From Chlorops oryzae (Eukaryota > Arthropoda > Insecta > Diptera > Chloropidae), in NCBI GenBank assembly GCA_020466095.1, contig CM035806.1, positions 9,281,251 through 9,345,250 on the forward strand: a DNA stretch of 64,000 nt, given 5' to 3'. Each line of letters begins with the position of its first letter. The first letter of the stretch is position 1. Shown here in pieces: positions 45,707-57,688 of the stretch. The notes beneath the pieces are model-generated. The model had not been told where the DNA came from. It did not search any database and saw only the letters and a program-made list of their open reading frames with translations. The position numbers and the translations under genes are program-made.

Positions 45707-46390
45707 TTGGGAAAAAGAAATGTAAGACCTTCTCTAGAGTATGCTTTGCCAGTCCTCAACAGCTGTTTGCTTTTGCGTGGGCCTTTGGATAACTCTTGGC
45801 ACAATATACCACATTACGAAGATCGATTAAAATTGATAAACATTCCTAGTCTGTCTAGCGGCAGGATCGCCACTTTGGTCTATCTTAAAAAGCTTCTGTT
45901 TGGAATCCTGGACTCTTCCTTCCCTAGAGTATGCTTCGCCAGTATGGAGTCCTCAACAGATATTGGCTTTGCGTGGGCCTTTGGATAACTCTTGGCACAA
46001 TATACCACATTACGAAGATCGATTAAAATTGATAAACATTCCTAGTCTGTCTAGCGGCAGGATCGCCACTTTGGTATATCTTAAAAAGCTTCTGTTTGGA
46101 ATCCTGGACTCTCGAAATTTGTTGTCACGAGTTCAATTGTTTATACTTCAAAGACTTACCCGACATTATAGTCCAATTAGGTTGGATTGTTGTCAAGCAA
46201 ACTATACTGATCAGCTGATTTTTATAGACTACAACTCACTATATAGGTTAATATGTTTTTCTGACTCGCCTGAAGCAATTAAACGTAAAATTTTTTATCT
46301 TTTAAACTCATTGTTAAACTAATTTCATGTCTTAGCTGATGGAATGATAACTGAGTATTGTAAATAAACTCAAAAAAAAAAAAAAAAAAA
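45707..46390 (+). pseudogene. 3' end of a non-LTR retrotransposon (LINE), 5'-truncated
   Basis: The frame at 45,915-46,322 gives the C-terminal region that follows the reverse transcriptase in many insect LINEs (LEYASPVWSP, then HYEDRLKLINIPSL, then YLKKLLFGILDS). The stop is followed by AATAAA at 46,363-46,368 and an A tail at 46,372-46,390, so the 3' end is intact and on the + strand. The 5' end is missing. A 190-196 bp segment is tandemly duplicated: CTAGAGTATGC starts at 45,733 and at 45,923. The copies differ by small indels that shift frame, so the protein is broken even within this fragment. Clade (jockey/CR1-like) is a guess. Confidence 0.75.
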
Positions 46391-47212
46391 CATTGTCTAA
46401 AAACTATGCAATATTAATCTCTGACAATATGCTGCTTATATGTGTACATCCGACAATGACACACTAGAGATGACTATCAATATTTAAGGTAACCATCGGT
46501 GCCTTTTTACCCATCTATGCCCATCGACGGACGTCCATGGAACAACGAAAAACGTTTCATAAATGTTATATACGAAAAGGATACACATTCATAAATTCAT
46601 AAATTGATGGAAACAACAAAGCGATGGGAAATAAATGGAAATGGAATTTAATAATAAAAATAAAAAATAAAATATAAAACAAAATTAAAAAATATCCCTG
46701 CCAGCGATCCAAGCGAATCAATGACGTTCCGAAGAAGAACAAAAACACATCAGGCGAATAAAACGAAATAATTGAAATGAATATCGAGCGAAGTGCTGAA
46801 TAAATATTTATTCAATACAATATGTTGTAGAAGAAATAAATACATAGGTACCAAGAAGAACAATGAGAAAAAGAAAAAAAAAAAAAACACACACAAATCA
46901 AATGTAAAATTTTCATTGAATCATTTTTTCCTGGTTTTCTCATAAAGTAAAATTGACGTGGACTATTGAATGGGTAAAAATACAAACGCTTGGCATTTTA
47001 TATATGCGCATGCTGATGAAAATGATGGTTCAGAAAAAGTCTATGGCATTAAAAGCAATTTTTCTTCATAAAAAGTTATTTATTTATAAATCTTGATGAT
47101 TGATTCTTTCAAAATACATTTCAGTGCATTTCTCTCGGCAACATTCCGATATCATTTTATTCAGTTCGAACTTGTTTGATTCTTATTGTTTCCACGCACT
47201 CTACGACTTGCA
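46391..47212. other. non-coding
   Basis: AT-rich sequence with no recognised gene or repeat. Confidence 0.4.
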
Positions 47213-49633
47213 ACTTTCTTCTTTATCATATATAAATTATTCAGAACAAAAGAAGCAGAATATGTGGATATTTTCATAATGAAATCAATTATTGCACCCA
47301 TACACGCTACGACCTGCTGTACAACATGTAGCGCAGTACAGCAGATTATGGTATGCTCCGCCAGCCCTAATCAGAGGATTCAAAGCTTTTCCATCAATCG
47401 GTATATTTTGGCTATATACAGGCCCAATTAAAACGTTACCCATTTCATACATACATATACTACATGATGTACAGCAAATCGTAACGTGCAGGGGCGAGAC
47501 CACGTATCATAATAACATATTGGACTAATATTTATCTATTTATTTAATTATTTATATAAATATTATTCAAGTAAGAATGATTTACAAAACTAATGCTCAC
47601 TAAGAGAAATCATGTGTGTGTGTGTATGCGGCCGACCGCTGAGGCCTCCGGCTATATGGCTATGTCGGAAATTATTAACAATGTTATAAATATGTGTATC
47701 CATATAGATATGTAAGTATATTTATTCATTTATAATTTTGCAATTTTTAAGCTTGGGGTTTTTTGAGGCAATCGTTGGGACCTGTGTTGTGGGGCAATTC
47801 GGGAGAATGTGTTCGAAGTTAATTCTGATGAGGATGTATGGTTATCCTTATTGGAATGCTTCGTAAGCTGCTATTGTATGGCCTTTCATGAACTGTAGCT
47901 AGTTTTTATGCTTTATGTTTTTAAAGGGTATCGAATATTGATTTAGTCCCCGAAGCCGATTCCGATTGAAATTATTTTGCTGTTTAGGTCAATGCATTAC
48001 ATTCAATTAATGTCGAATATTTTCTCTTTATTTTCTATAGTCCTTGAACATCCTTGAAAAGTGTCTTTTTTAGAGAAATTTTGAAAAAATCATATCTCAG
48101 ACATGAATAAATATAGATAACTTCTCAAAAAATTCTCAAAAATTTATATTTCGGGCGATTTTGCCAAAACCAATACATTTTCCTATGGACGGATATTTTT
48201 CATGACTGTTTCTTTACATTTCCAAAAGTCATACTATATTAAATAGTTTTGAAAAATAGTGTTTTATGTCAAGACTAAATGTGTTAAGTTTCATTACAAT
48301 CAGCCGGGTGTATCATCCTTAAAAATTACAAAATTAAAAATTTGTTGCATACTTCTCGGGTATACTTGTGATTGATCTGCATCAATATGATTTTTCCGTA
48401 TACTCATGACAGATGCATTTATGTAATAAACAAAAAAAAAATAGATTAAAGAATTGACTGATCCTAAAGATAAGTCCAACCACAACTCAAATTGCCCCTG
48501 ATTCGACTGAAAAATCTAACCCAAAAACTTGCATGGAAACTAATTTATTTATCTTGTACATATATGTATATAGGATGTATTTTTTTTAAACTAAGCCCCA
48601 AGCCCTAAGTGCTTGCTACTTCTCAAATCCCGTCTTGTAAATCATACTATTTTCCATGGTCAAAAATTGTTAGGAAATTTTAAATATGCGCGTATTTACT
48701 TCTTCGGACAAAGTATTAATAGCCCTGCAGGAAATGTCAATAGTAAATCTATACTCTTTCTCTAGTGACTGCGTCAACAGTACTACTGACAAGCTATACC
48801 CGTCGCAATGCTTTGCGTTATTGACATTTAACATTGAGCTGTCATTGAATGTCAACAGTAGACCGAAAAACTATTGACGTCGGTACTATTATGTAGACAA
48901 AAGGAGTACTCTTTCGCTTTATAAGGAGACACGTTGTTGACATGGTCAATCAAGATGAACTATACCTCTTGACAGTACAGTTTCTATAATGACACCGCCC
49001 GTAAATACTGTTGACGTTGGAACTTGTTCTCTTGTCTATATTGACGTCAATATAGACATGGGGCCATATGGCGACAGGCTTCCTGCCGGGAGGGTATTAA
49101 GAGTTTTTTTTTTTTTTTTTTCAAAAGGAAATTAGTAAAGTGGCAGTGGTTAGCACATTACATTCACACATACAGATTGAGCCTCTTGTAAGGACTTTCA
49201 ATGACAGATAAATGCGCTTACAATGACAAGGATTGTTGGTCTCCTATCGAACGATTGACAACCAGGAAAAAATGCGAAAGGCATTGCCCTCTCCTATGAA
49301 TACAGTTCGATGGATTTCATATTTTATTGGTTTATTTCTTTCATCGAAAAATGATCAGGGCTCATAATTTGGTTCCTGTTTTTTTTTTTTTTTTTTAAAT
49401 ATTTATTAAATTGAAATAATGCACCATAGCGGGGAAAGAGAGCGAATGAAAAATTCCGAAATTAAAACTTTAATCCAGAATTGCTTTTAGTTCAAAAATA
49501 TTTTCATAAAATTCCATTTCAATCGGTAGGCTAAAAAAAAAAAAAAACGAAAAAAAAAATTACCCCAGAAAATTCCATTAAAATTGCTTTGCTGCGAAAA
49601 TGCCTTAAAAAAACGGACTTTTCAATTGTTGCA
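47213..49633 (+). repeat. left arm of a 7-kb palindrome
   Basis: From CAACTTTCTTCTTTATCATA at the outer end to TTCAATTGTTG at the inner end, this arm is the reverse complement of 50,283-54,335. It carries an old family B element (48,723-49,090) that the right arm also has. It lacks the mariner and the CAGGCGCG element, and it has lost about 30 bp near 47,880 that the right arm keeps (53,560 region). Confidence 0.9.
48723..49090 (-). mobile_element. TIR element family B, copy in left palindrome arm
   Basis: CCCTGCAGGAAATGTC to CTTCCTGCCGGG. Flanks ATTAATAG and ATTAAGAG (7 of 8) suggest an 8-bp duplication if the right end includes the extra AGGGT. It is present in both arms, so it predates the inverted duplication. 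Confidence 0.7.
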
Positions 49634-50104
49634 AAAATAAAAAAGAAAAAAAATATTTAAAAAAAATTAATGTAATTATTTAGCGATTCAATTAAAATAT
49701 AATAAAAACGTACAAAATTCAATTGCCCTGCGATACACTCGCTGCAACTATGGATGAAACGGCTACTCGGCGCTTTAATGCAATAAAAACATTTTTTTGA
49801 CAAGTTGACAGGCCCCACGGTTGCACGGTTGCACGGTTGCTGGGCGAGCGAGTGAGAGAAGGCGGCGGTTCGCTTTTCCCTCTTTTGACGCGTTGAAAAT
49901 CATTTGAAAAATGGCGAAAATGAAAATATTTTCACTCATTGCTGCTTCGTTTGTTCGTTTGTTCGTGTTTTTGTTGAATTCGCCGTTCCGACATTTGGCG
50001 TTGCGCTTTGTCTGTTTGGCTCCACTGTCATTGTTGTTGCCGCTGCCGCCGCTGCCGCCACTGGCATCCACTGTTGCAATCGCCTCTTTTCGCATTTTCA
50101 ATGA
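49634..50104. other. palindrome spacer, unique part
   Basis: Sequence unlike either arm, with (GCACGGTTGCACGGTTG)-type repeats near 49,820 and CCGCTGCCGCC near 50,045. A hydrophobic open frame from 49,911 has no splice support. Confidence 0.4.
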
Positions 50105-50282
50105 ACCCCCCGTAAAAGGAGGGAACGCCTTTCTTATTCGTCTTGCAGGGGCCAAGGCACGGCCCTGCCGGGGGTTTAAAAAGTTTTTTTTTTTTTTTTC
50201 AAAAGGTTAAAAGTGGCAGGGTTACCAACATTAAATACGTTATTTTAAGGACTTTAATAAAATAATTTAAATAATTTTCTTT
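50105..50282 (+). repeat. degraded direct copy of the inner left arm
   Basis: CCCTGCCGGGGGTTTAAAAA, a T run, CAAAAGGTTAAAAGTGGCAG and TTTTAAGGACTTT follow the order of 49,084-49,210 in the same orientation, but with many small indels. The divergence is far greater than between the two arms. It may be a noisy consensus at the turn of the palindrome, or an old third copy. Confidence 0.5.
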
Positions 50283-50818
50283 TTCAACAATTGAAAAGTC
50301 CGTTTTTTTAAAGACATTTTCGCAGCAAAGCATTTAATGGAATTTTCTGGGGTAATTTTTTTTTTTCGTTTTTTTTTTTTAGCCTACCGATTGAAATGGA
50401 ATTTTATGAAAATATTTTTGAACTAAAAGCAATTCTGAATTAAAGTTTTAATCTCGGAATTTTTCATTCGCTCTCTTTCCCCGCTATGGTGCATTATTTC
50501 AATTTAATAAATATTAAAAAAAAAAAAAAAACAGGAACCAAATTATGAGCCCTGATCATTTTTCGATGAAAGAAATAAACCAATAAAATATGAAATCCAT
50601 CGAACTGTATTCATAGGAGAGGGCAATGCCTTTCACATTTTTTCCTGGTTGTCAATCGTTCGATAGAAGACCAACAATCCTTGTCATTGTAAGCGCATTT
50701 ATCTGTCATTGAAAGTCCTTACAAGAGGCTCAATCTGTATGTGTGAATGTAATGTGCTAACCACTGCCACTTTACTAATTTCCTTTTGAAAAAAAAAAAA
50801 AAAAACTCTTAATACCCT

Positions 50819-51186
50819 CCCGGCAGGAAGCCTGTCGCCATATGGCCCAATGTCTATATTGACGTCAATATAGACAAGAGCACTAGTTCCAACGTCAACA
50901 GTATTTATAGGCGGTGTCATTATAGAAACTGTACTGTCAAGAGGTATAGTTCATCTTGATTGACCATGTCAACAACGTGTCTCCTTATAAAGCGAAAGAG
51001 TACTCCTTTTGTCTACATAATAGTACTGACGTCAATAGTTTTTCGGTCTACTGTTGACATTCAATGACAGCTCAATGTTAAATGTCAATAACGCAAAGCA
51101 TTGCGACGGGTATAGCTTGTCAGTAGTACTGTTGACGCAGTCAGTAGAGAAAGAGTATAGATTCACTATTGACATTTCCTGCAGGG
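50819..51186 (+). mobile_element. TIR element family B, copy in right palindrome arm
   Basis: CCCGGCAGGAAGCCTG to ACATTTCCTGCAGGG, the mirror of 48,723-49,090, and close to 5,503-5,797. Confidence 0.75.
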
Positions 51187-51341
51187 CTATTAATACTTTG
51201 TCCGAAGAAGTAAATATCGCGCATATTTAAAATATCCTAACAATTTTGACCATGGAAAATAGTTGATTTACAAGACGGGATTTGAGAAGTAGCAAGCACT
51301 TAGGGCTTGGGGCTTAGTTTAAAAAAAATACATCCAAAAAC

Positions 51342-51594
51342 CAGGCGCGCAGCCAGGATTTCAAATTGGGGGGGGTTCGCAGAAAATTTTTCTAAATATT
51401 TTTTTTTTTAATTTTCGTAAATAAGCTTTAAAATAGATAATTGAAATATATTTACATTAAATATTTTACTTTTTATGTGTCGGAAATTGTAGGACGGCGG
51501 TTGTAGAAATGTAAGCGTGCTGTGTGGTGTATATTTTCCTTAATTTTTGGGGGGGGGTTTTGAACCCCAAAACCCTCCCCTGGCTGCGCGCCTG
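51342..51594. mobile_element. hAT-like element, CAGGCGCGCAGCCAGG ends, right arm only
   Basis: Ends CAGGCGCGCAGCCAGG and CCTGGCTGCGCGCCTG are exact mirrors; G runs sit just inside both. The left arm (around 48,565) lacks it, which shows the empty site, although the junction bases are rearranged and no clean 8-bp duplication remains. No coding capacity. Confidence 0.75.
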
Positions 51595-52016
51595 CTTACA
51601 ATATATATGTACAAGATAAATAAATTAGTTTCCATGCAAGTTTTTGGGTTAGATTTTTCAGTTGAATCAAAGGTAATTGAGTTGTGGTTGGACTTTTCTT
51701 TAGGATCTGTCAATTCTTTAATCTATTTTGTTGTTTATTACATAAAATGCTCTGTCATGAGTATACGGAAAAATCATATTGATGCAGATCATCACAAGTA
51801 TACCCGAGAAGTATGCAACAAATTTTTAATTTTGTAATTTTTAAGGATGATACACCCGGCTGATTGTAACTGAAACTTAACACATTTATTCTTGACATAA
51901 AACACTATTTTTCAAAAATATTTAAAATAGTATGACATTTTGGAAAGTAAAGAAACAGTCATGAAAAGATATCCGTCCATAGGAAAATGTATGTTTTCGG
52001 CAAAATCGCCGAAATA

Positions 52017-53286
52017 TTAGGTGTACGAAAAAAATCCATATTTTTCAATAGATGGCGTTATTTATCTGCATCTCGCGTTGTATAAGTCCGATCGTGTTCC
52101 GCTAGGGGGCATTAGAAAGATGACAGTTCCTACTAAAAAAGCTTTTTTGAACTTTTTGATTGATTGATTCAGTTTTGTTTGAGAGCTTGTCAAATATGGA
52201 CATCAGCAAAGAGAAAATTCGCTACATTTACAGTTTTTCTTCGATAAGGAGAAAACGCAAGCCAGCGGCTGAAAATGTGAATAGCGTTTATGGACCTGAT
52301 ACTGTAACAGCCGATCATGCGCAATTTTGGTTTCGTCGATTCCGTTCGTAACTTCCATGTTCAAGGAGCACCAGCCTGGAGGCCATTGTCGAAAATGTCG
52401 ATAAAATCATGGAAATTATCGAGTCCGACCGTCATGTTAGCACTGTTTCGATTGCAAAAGAGTAAAGATTGAACAAAAAACCGTTGGAACCAATTTCAAT
52501 AAGGCTGGATACACAAAAGAAGCTCGAATTGGGTGCCACACTGAGTTAACGCAAAAAAAACCTTCATAGACCGATTTCATCTGCGAATCGCTGCTGAACC
52601 GAACAAAATCGGCACCATTTCTGAAGCGGTTGGTGATGGTGATGAAAAGTGGGTCACTTACGACAACGTCAAGCGAAAACGGTCTGGGTCGAAACACGGT
52701 GATAGTGCGGAAACGGATGGCCAAGCCAGATTGACGGCCAGGAAGGTTTCGCGCGTCGTTTCGGCGGATTGGCAGGGAATTATCTACTATGAGCTGCTCC
52801 CATACGGCAAAACTCTTAACTCGGAACTCTACTGTCAACAATTGGACCGTCTGAAGGAAGCAATTCGCCCATAAGCGGCCAGATTTGGCAATGGAGAGGA
52901 ATTGTGTTCCATCAGGACAACGCCAGGCCACACACATCGATAGTGACTCGCCAGAAGCTCCGGGAGATTTGGTTGGGAGGTTCTTCTGCATCCACCTTAT
53001 AGTCCGGACCTGGCACAAGTGATTACCATCTGTTCCTGTCCATGGCGAACAATTTTGCTGGTGAAACATTCGCTTCAAGAGAGGCTTCTGAAATTCGACT
53101 GTCTCAATTTTTTGCTAATAGGAACGAGGGCTTCTATGAGAGAGGCATAATGAAATTACCTTTAAAATGGCAACAAGTGATCGAACAAAACGGCGCATAT
53201 TTGACCTAAATCGGGTCATTCTAACTATCTTAAAAAAAGCCCTCAATTTAATGCAAAAATAATGGATTTCTTTTTACTACACCTAA
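52017..53286 (+). mobile_element. mariner element in the palindrome right arm
   Basis: 1,270 bp with ends TTAGGTGTACGAAAAAAATC and the mirror GATTTCTTTTTACTACACCTAA (differing at a few positions), flanked by TA at 52,015-52,016 and 53,287-53,288. The left arm at about 48,150-48,160 holds the uninterrupted target (CCCGAAATATAAATTT as read on this strand), exactly what is predicted if the element and one TA are removed. Length, ends and transposase motifs identify a D34D mariner. Confidence 0.93.
52196..53209 (+). pseudogene. decayed mariner transposase
   Basis: The reading begins MDISKEKIRYIY at 52,196, keeps HAQFWFRRFRS of the helix-turn-helix domain, then stops at 52,349. Downstream fragments in shifted frames still show the catalytic motifs: WVTYDN (about 52,650), FHQDNARPHTS (about 52,907) and PYSPDLA (about 52,992). 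The second and third catalytic Asp codons are 91 nt apart, whereas an intact D34D needs 105, so there is at least one deletion with frame loss. The expected NGAYLT tail and stop are at 53,191-53,209. It cannot encode an active enzyme as it stands. Confidence 0.9.
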
Positions 53287-54162
53287 TATAAATTTTTGAG
53301 AATTTTTTGAGAAGTTATCTATATTTATTCATGTCTGAGATATGATTTTTTTCAAAATTTCTCTAAAAAAGACACTTTTCAAGGATGTTCAAGAACTATA
53401 GAAAATAAAGAGAAAATATTCGGCATTAATTGAATGTAATGCATTGACCTCAACAGCAAAATAATTTCAATCGGAATCGGCTTCGGGGACTAAATCAATA
53501 TTCGATACCCTTTAAAAACATAAAGCATAAAAACAAGCTACAGTTCATGAAAGGCTTACTCGAAATGCAATTAAAAGTTTTACTCAATACAATAGCAGCT
53601 AACGAAGCATTCCAATAAGGATAACCATACATCCTCATCCGAATTAACTTCGAACACATTCTCCCGAATTGCCCCACAACACAGGTCCCATCGATTGCCT
53701 CAAAAAACCCCAAGCTTAAAAATTGCAAAATTATAAATGAATAAATATACTTACATATCTATATGGATACACATATTTATAACATTGTTAATAATTTCCG
53801 ACATAGCCATATAGCCGGAGGCCTCAGCGGTCGGCCACATACACACACACATGATTTCTCTTAGTGAGCATTAGTTTTGTAAATCATTCTTACTTGAATA
53901 ACATTTATATAAATAATTAAATAAATAGATAAATATTAGTCCAATATGTTATTATGATACGTGGTCTCGCCCCTGCACGTAACGATTTGCTGTACATCAT
54001 GTAGTATATGTATGTATGAAATGGGTAACGTTTTAATTGGGCCTGTATAGCCAAAATATACCGATTGATGGAAAAGCTTTGAATCCTCTGATTAGGGCTG
54101 GCGGAGCATACCATAATCTGCATCAACTGAAATCGTTCTCTTCACGCAGTTACGTGTGTGTG

Positions 54163-54194
<32 letters not shown>

Positions 54195-54438
54195 CGAGAC
54201 CGATGCTGTACTGTGCTACATGTTGTACAGCAAGTCGTAGCGTGTAGGGGTGCAATAATTGATTTCATTATGAAAATATTCACATATTCTGCTTCTATTG
54301 TTCTGAATCAAATAGGTATATGATGAAGAAGAAAGTAAAAAAAAACTAAAAGGAAAACTTCAAAAATACAAAAAAAAAAAACAGCAAACCCTCTTTAATA
54401 AGCACTTAAAGTACAAGAAACTAATTTCTCTTCAACAG

Positions 54439-54728
54439 GCGATGTAATGACTATGCAATTATCGTGTTTATTATTAATTTTATGGGCAACATTCAGCTAC
54501 TACATTTTTAACAATCATACCGAACAAGTGCTACACACTGCGCACTACTCACAGCACAGTGCACAGTGCCGAGGACTACACTACTTAGTATGCGCAAACA
54601 ATTGTTTAAGTACATACATAAGATACCGCCGACCGACCGACCGACCGACCGAGCAAACGTACGAACAAACGACCCATATGCGGCTCATACCCTCGCAGTT
54701 AGCTTTAAACTCGATGGGGCCATGCTAA
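54439..54728 (+). CDS. weak candidate secreted-protein exon
   Basis: A good acceptor (AATTTCTCTTCAACAG) precedes a start-stop ATGTAA at 54,442 that overlaps an ATG at 54,447. The latter opens MTMQLSCLLLILWATFS, a signal-peptide-like start, with N and C residues after it. The frame runs on into (ACCG)n sequence to a stop at 54,728, and I see no strong donor. It could be a first coding exon of a gene to the right, or chance. Confidence 0.2.
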
Positions 54729-56021
54729 CCATGCTCAAAAGTACTTTGGCCACAATTGCACTTTGGCACGCGGAGCCCAAAGGCAATGGCAGAGGCACAG
54801 GCAGAGTTAGAGAGAGTTCGAGTTCGAATTAAATGAGAAGAAGAAGAGCAAGAGGTAATGGCAAAGACAATGCAAACGTTCAAGTTGAGCTGTTTGCTAC
54901 ATTTATGCTTACAAGAGCGACGTACACAGAGCCCACAGCCGAAGCCCGAGCCCGAGACCGAGCCCGAGCCCACAGCCCGAGCCCAACGCCCAAAGACGCA
55001 AGGCGAAAGAACACGGGGATAATGGATAGCGCGTTCGAGGGGAAACCATCGCTTTGAATGAACGAATAAGCGAATGCACGATTGCACGAATGCTCGAACG
55101 AACGAGCGAATGCACGAGCGAGCGAGTGAATGAGGCGTTGGCCATTAAGCGAAATTGGCTTTGCAATTAAGTGGTATAATGTAGTAAAATGCCAACGATG
55201 GCAACTTCAGCCAACTTTGTATGCATCAAACATTGAAACACACACACACACAGTCATATGCACACTTGCGCCCAGCAAACAGTGTGAATTGCAATTACAA
55301 ACACAATGACACAAAAGGAAGAAGTGAATTAGAAAGCATCCGCAAGTGCATAAAAGTAGCCATTCAGCTCAGCGGGAGCTGAACAAAGCAACGAGAAAAA
55401 CGTTCTGCATAGAAAGAAGGAGAAAGAAGGCCAAGGGGGAAGGAAGCAAAATGGAAAAATGTAAAAGAAGTTCGTAACTGTGGATATCCATCGTAAAGTG
55501 TCATTGACAACGTTCCTCCTCTTCCGCTTAGATTATTCTTCATCTAATTTTCGTATATTCGATCTAATGGGGGCGCGGGGGGTCTTCGACCAGGACGACT
55601 CTGCCGGCGATGGAGGACAAATTTCCAAAAGAACTCGTTGTTTTTTTTTTTTTCTCTCTTTCTTTAATTGAATTGAAGGAAATAAACGATGAAAAGGATC
55701 GAATAAATTTATTTCAATCAAAATACCTTTTTTGAAATTTTCTTTGAATCTTCAAAAAACGGAAAAGAAAATTTTTAGATGAGAACAAATAATAAGAAAA
55801 GAAAAAAAAAACCCCCCCATCACTGGAAAATTTTCCATAGGAGGTTGCAAGCAGCTGAAGGATAAAAGTCATGCTCATTAAACTCTTGGGCTAATTAAAG
55901 TCATTTTAAGGCCCATGGTAGGTAAAAGAAAATATATTGCTTTGGAATGTTACTCTGCCCACGCGAGTACGTGACCGCTGACGGGGCTCTCGAAACATCG
56001 ATTGGGCATTAGAAAACAAAT
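54729..56021. other. non-coding, with one coding-like island
   Basis: GAGCCC repeats at 54,940-54,990 and AACGAGCGA repeats at 55,060-55,130. A GC-richer island at 55,533-55,640 follows an acceptor-like CCTCTTCCGCTTAG and is open on both strands (minus reading EICPPSPAESSWSK; plus reading DLMGARGVFDQDDS), but no donor follows. I do not call a gene. Confidence 0.35.
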
Positions 56022-56757
56022 GGTGTCTTATATGGTGTCTTATATGGTGTCTTATATGGTGTCTTATATGGTGTCTTATATGGTGTCTTATATGGTGTCT
56101 TATATGGTGTCTTATATGTGTCTTATATGGTGTCTTATATGGTGTCTTATATGGTGTCTTATATGGTGTCTTATATGGTGTCTTATATGGTGTATTATAT
56201 GGTGTCTTATATGGTGTCTTATATGGTGTCTTATCTTATATGATGTCTTATATGGTGTCTTATATGGTGTCTTATATGGTGTCTTATATGGTGTCTTATA
56301 TGGTGTCTTATATGGTGTCTTATATGGTGTCTTATATGGTTTGTCTTATATGGTGTCTTATATGGTGTCTTATATTGGTGTCTTATATGGTGTCTTATAT
56401 GGTCTTATATGTGTCTTATATGGTGTCTTATATGGTGTCTTATATTGTGTCTTATATGGTGTCTTATATGGTGTCTTATATGGTGTCTTATATGGTGTTT
56501 TATATGGTGTCTTATATGGTGTCTTATATGGTGTCTTATATGGTTTCTTATATGGTGTCTTATATTGTGTCTTATATGGTGTCTTATATGGTTTCTTATA
56601 TTGTGTCTTATATGGTGTCTTATATGTTGTCTTATATTGTGTCTTATATGGTGTCTTATATGGTGTCTTATATGGGGTCTTATATGGTGTCTTATATGGT
56701 GTCTTATATGGTGACTTATATGGTGTCTTATATGGTGTCTTATTTGGTATCTTATAT
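56022..56757 (+). repeat. 12-bp minisatellite (GGTGTCTTATAT)n
   Basis: About 61 copies of a 12-bp unit with point variants and a few indels. Because the period is a multiple of three, several frames on both strands are open for hundreds of bases (MVSY, LIWC, GVLY and IRHH repeats). None is a gene. Confidence 0.97.
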
Positions 56758-56778
56758 TATAAATTGAATACGTAAAAT

Positions 56779-57688
56779 TAAGTAAGGGTGTTTTAGTGAG
56801 GAGAACTTGATAATACAATAGCCGACATAGATTAAGGGTTAGGGTTAGCTATATAAGTTTGAATATCTTTGAAAACAGCGATTAAGATATCTACTATGAG
56901 GACAAAGTGTTCGGGAGTTTTCCAAGACAATAACGGCCTCGTATGACGATTTTTCTTTTATGAATACCGCCCTGTTGACACGCCCACATTTCCAAATTCA
57001 TTGAATTCCAATCGTTGGCTTAAATACCCGCTCGAATTCTAAATTTTATTGAAATATTTCGAAAAAGTTCGATTTTAGGGCAGTTTTGGGATTTTTGTGA
57101 CAGACCCTAGGACCTGGACCTGGGATGGACCGATCAAGAAAATTTTTGGAGAGAATATTTATGGCTGTAGAAGAAGGATATATGCCATGTTTGGTCCTAT
57201 TTGAATTCCAGGTGTAGAAGAAAATTTTCGAAAAACTTCCTTCTGCCACGCCCACTTTTAAAATTTCAATTTTCAAAATTACATTTTAATGCCTTTATGT
57301 TTGTCCAAATATCAAATTTCATCAAAATATCTCGAAAAAATTCAGGTTTAAGAACGGTTTTTGTGATTTTCACAGCACACCCTAGGACTGGAGGTACCCT
57401 AAAAAATTGTTCGATTCGATCCATTCTCGAACTTGTTCTAACTCATGCGCCTGTGAACATGCATTCCACATTTTGTCAGGGTAGCTAAATTCCTTCGATA
57501 AGAAAACTGTATACAGATAAGACAGGCAGACAGACGGACATATAGACAGACAGAAAGACGGACAGATAGAGGAACAATTAGATCTCCTGGTGACGCTAAT
57601 CATTTCTATAAGCATTTTGTATGATCTATCTCGAGTGATCCTGGGTGTTACACACACAACCACACAAAGGCAATACACCCTCGGGCAT
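56779..57688. mobile_element. dispersed repeat family E, copy 2
   Basis: Starts AAGTAAGGGTGTTTTAGTGA, includes two GCCACGCCCACTTTT-like blocks and the GATCTCCTGGTGACGCTAAT motif, and ends in CACACAAAGGCAATACACCC. Its hairpin is more decayed than in copies 1 and 3. It begins about 20 bp after the 12-bp minisatellite. Confidence 0.65.

Larger units (their letters stand above)
50283..54335 (-). repeat. right arm of a 7-kb palindrome
   Basis: Reverse complement of 47,213-49,633, enlarged by a CAGGCGCG hAT-like element (51,342-51,594), a mariner (52,017-53,286) and an approximately 80-bp insert with (GT)n at 54,122-54,195. Outside the insertions the arms match closely with scattered substitutions and small indels. 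Confidence 0.9.

Noticed and set aside
49911..50210. Hydrophobic open frame in the palindrome spacer
   Set aside because: Low-complexity leucine/proline runs from (CCG)n/(TTG)n and overlap with the degraded arm copy; no splice support.
54942..54992. Regular GAGCCC/GCCCGA repeat as a regulatory array
   Set aside because: A short simple-sequence repeat of a kind common across the window, with nothing to tie it to a function.
56002..56775. 257-codon and overlapping open frames with MVSY/LIWC/GVLY repeats
   Set aside because: They are produced by the 12-bp minisatellite period being a multiple of three; several frames on both strands are equally open.
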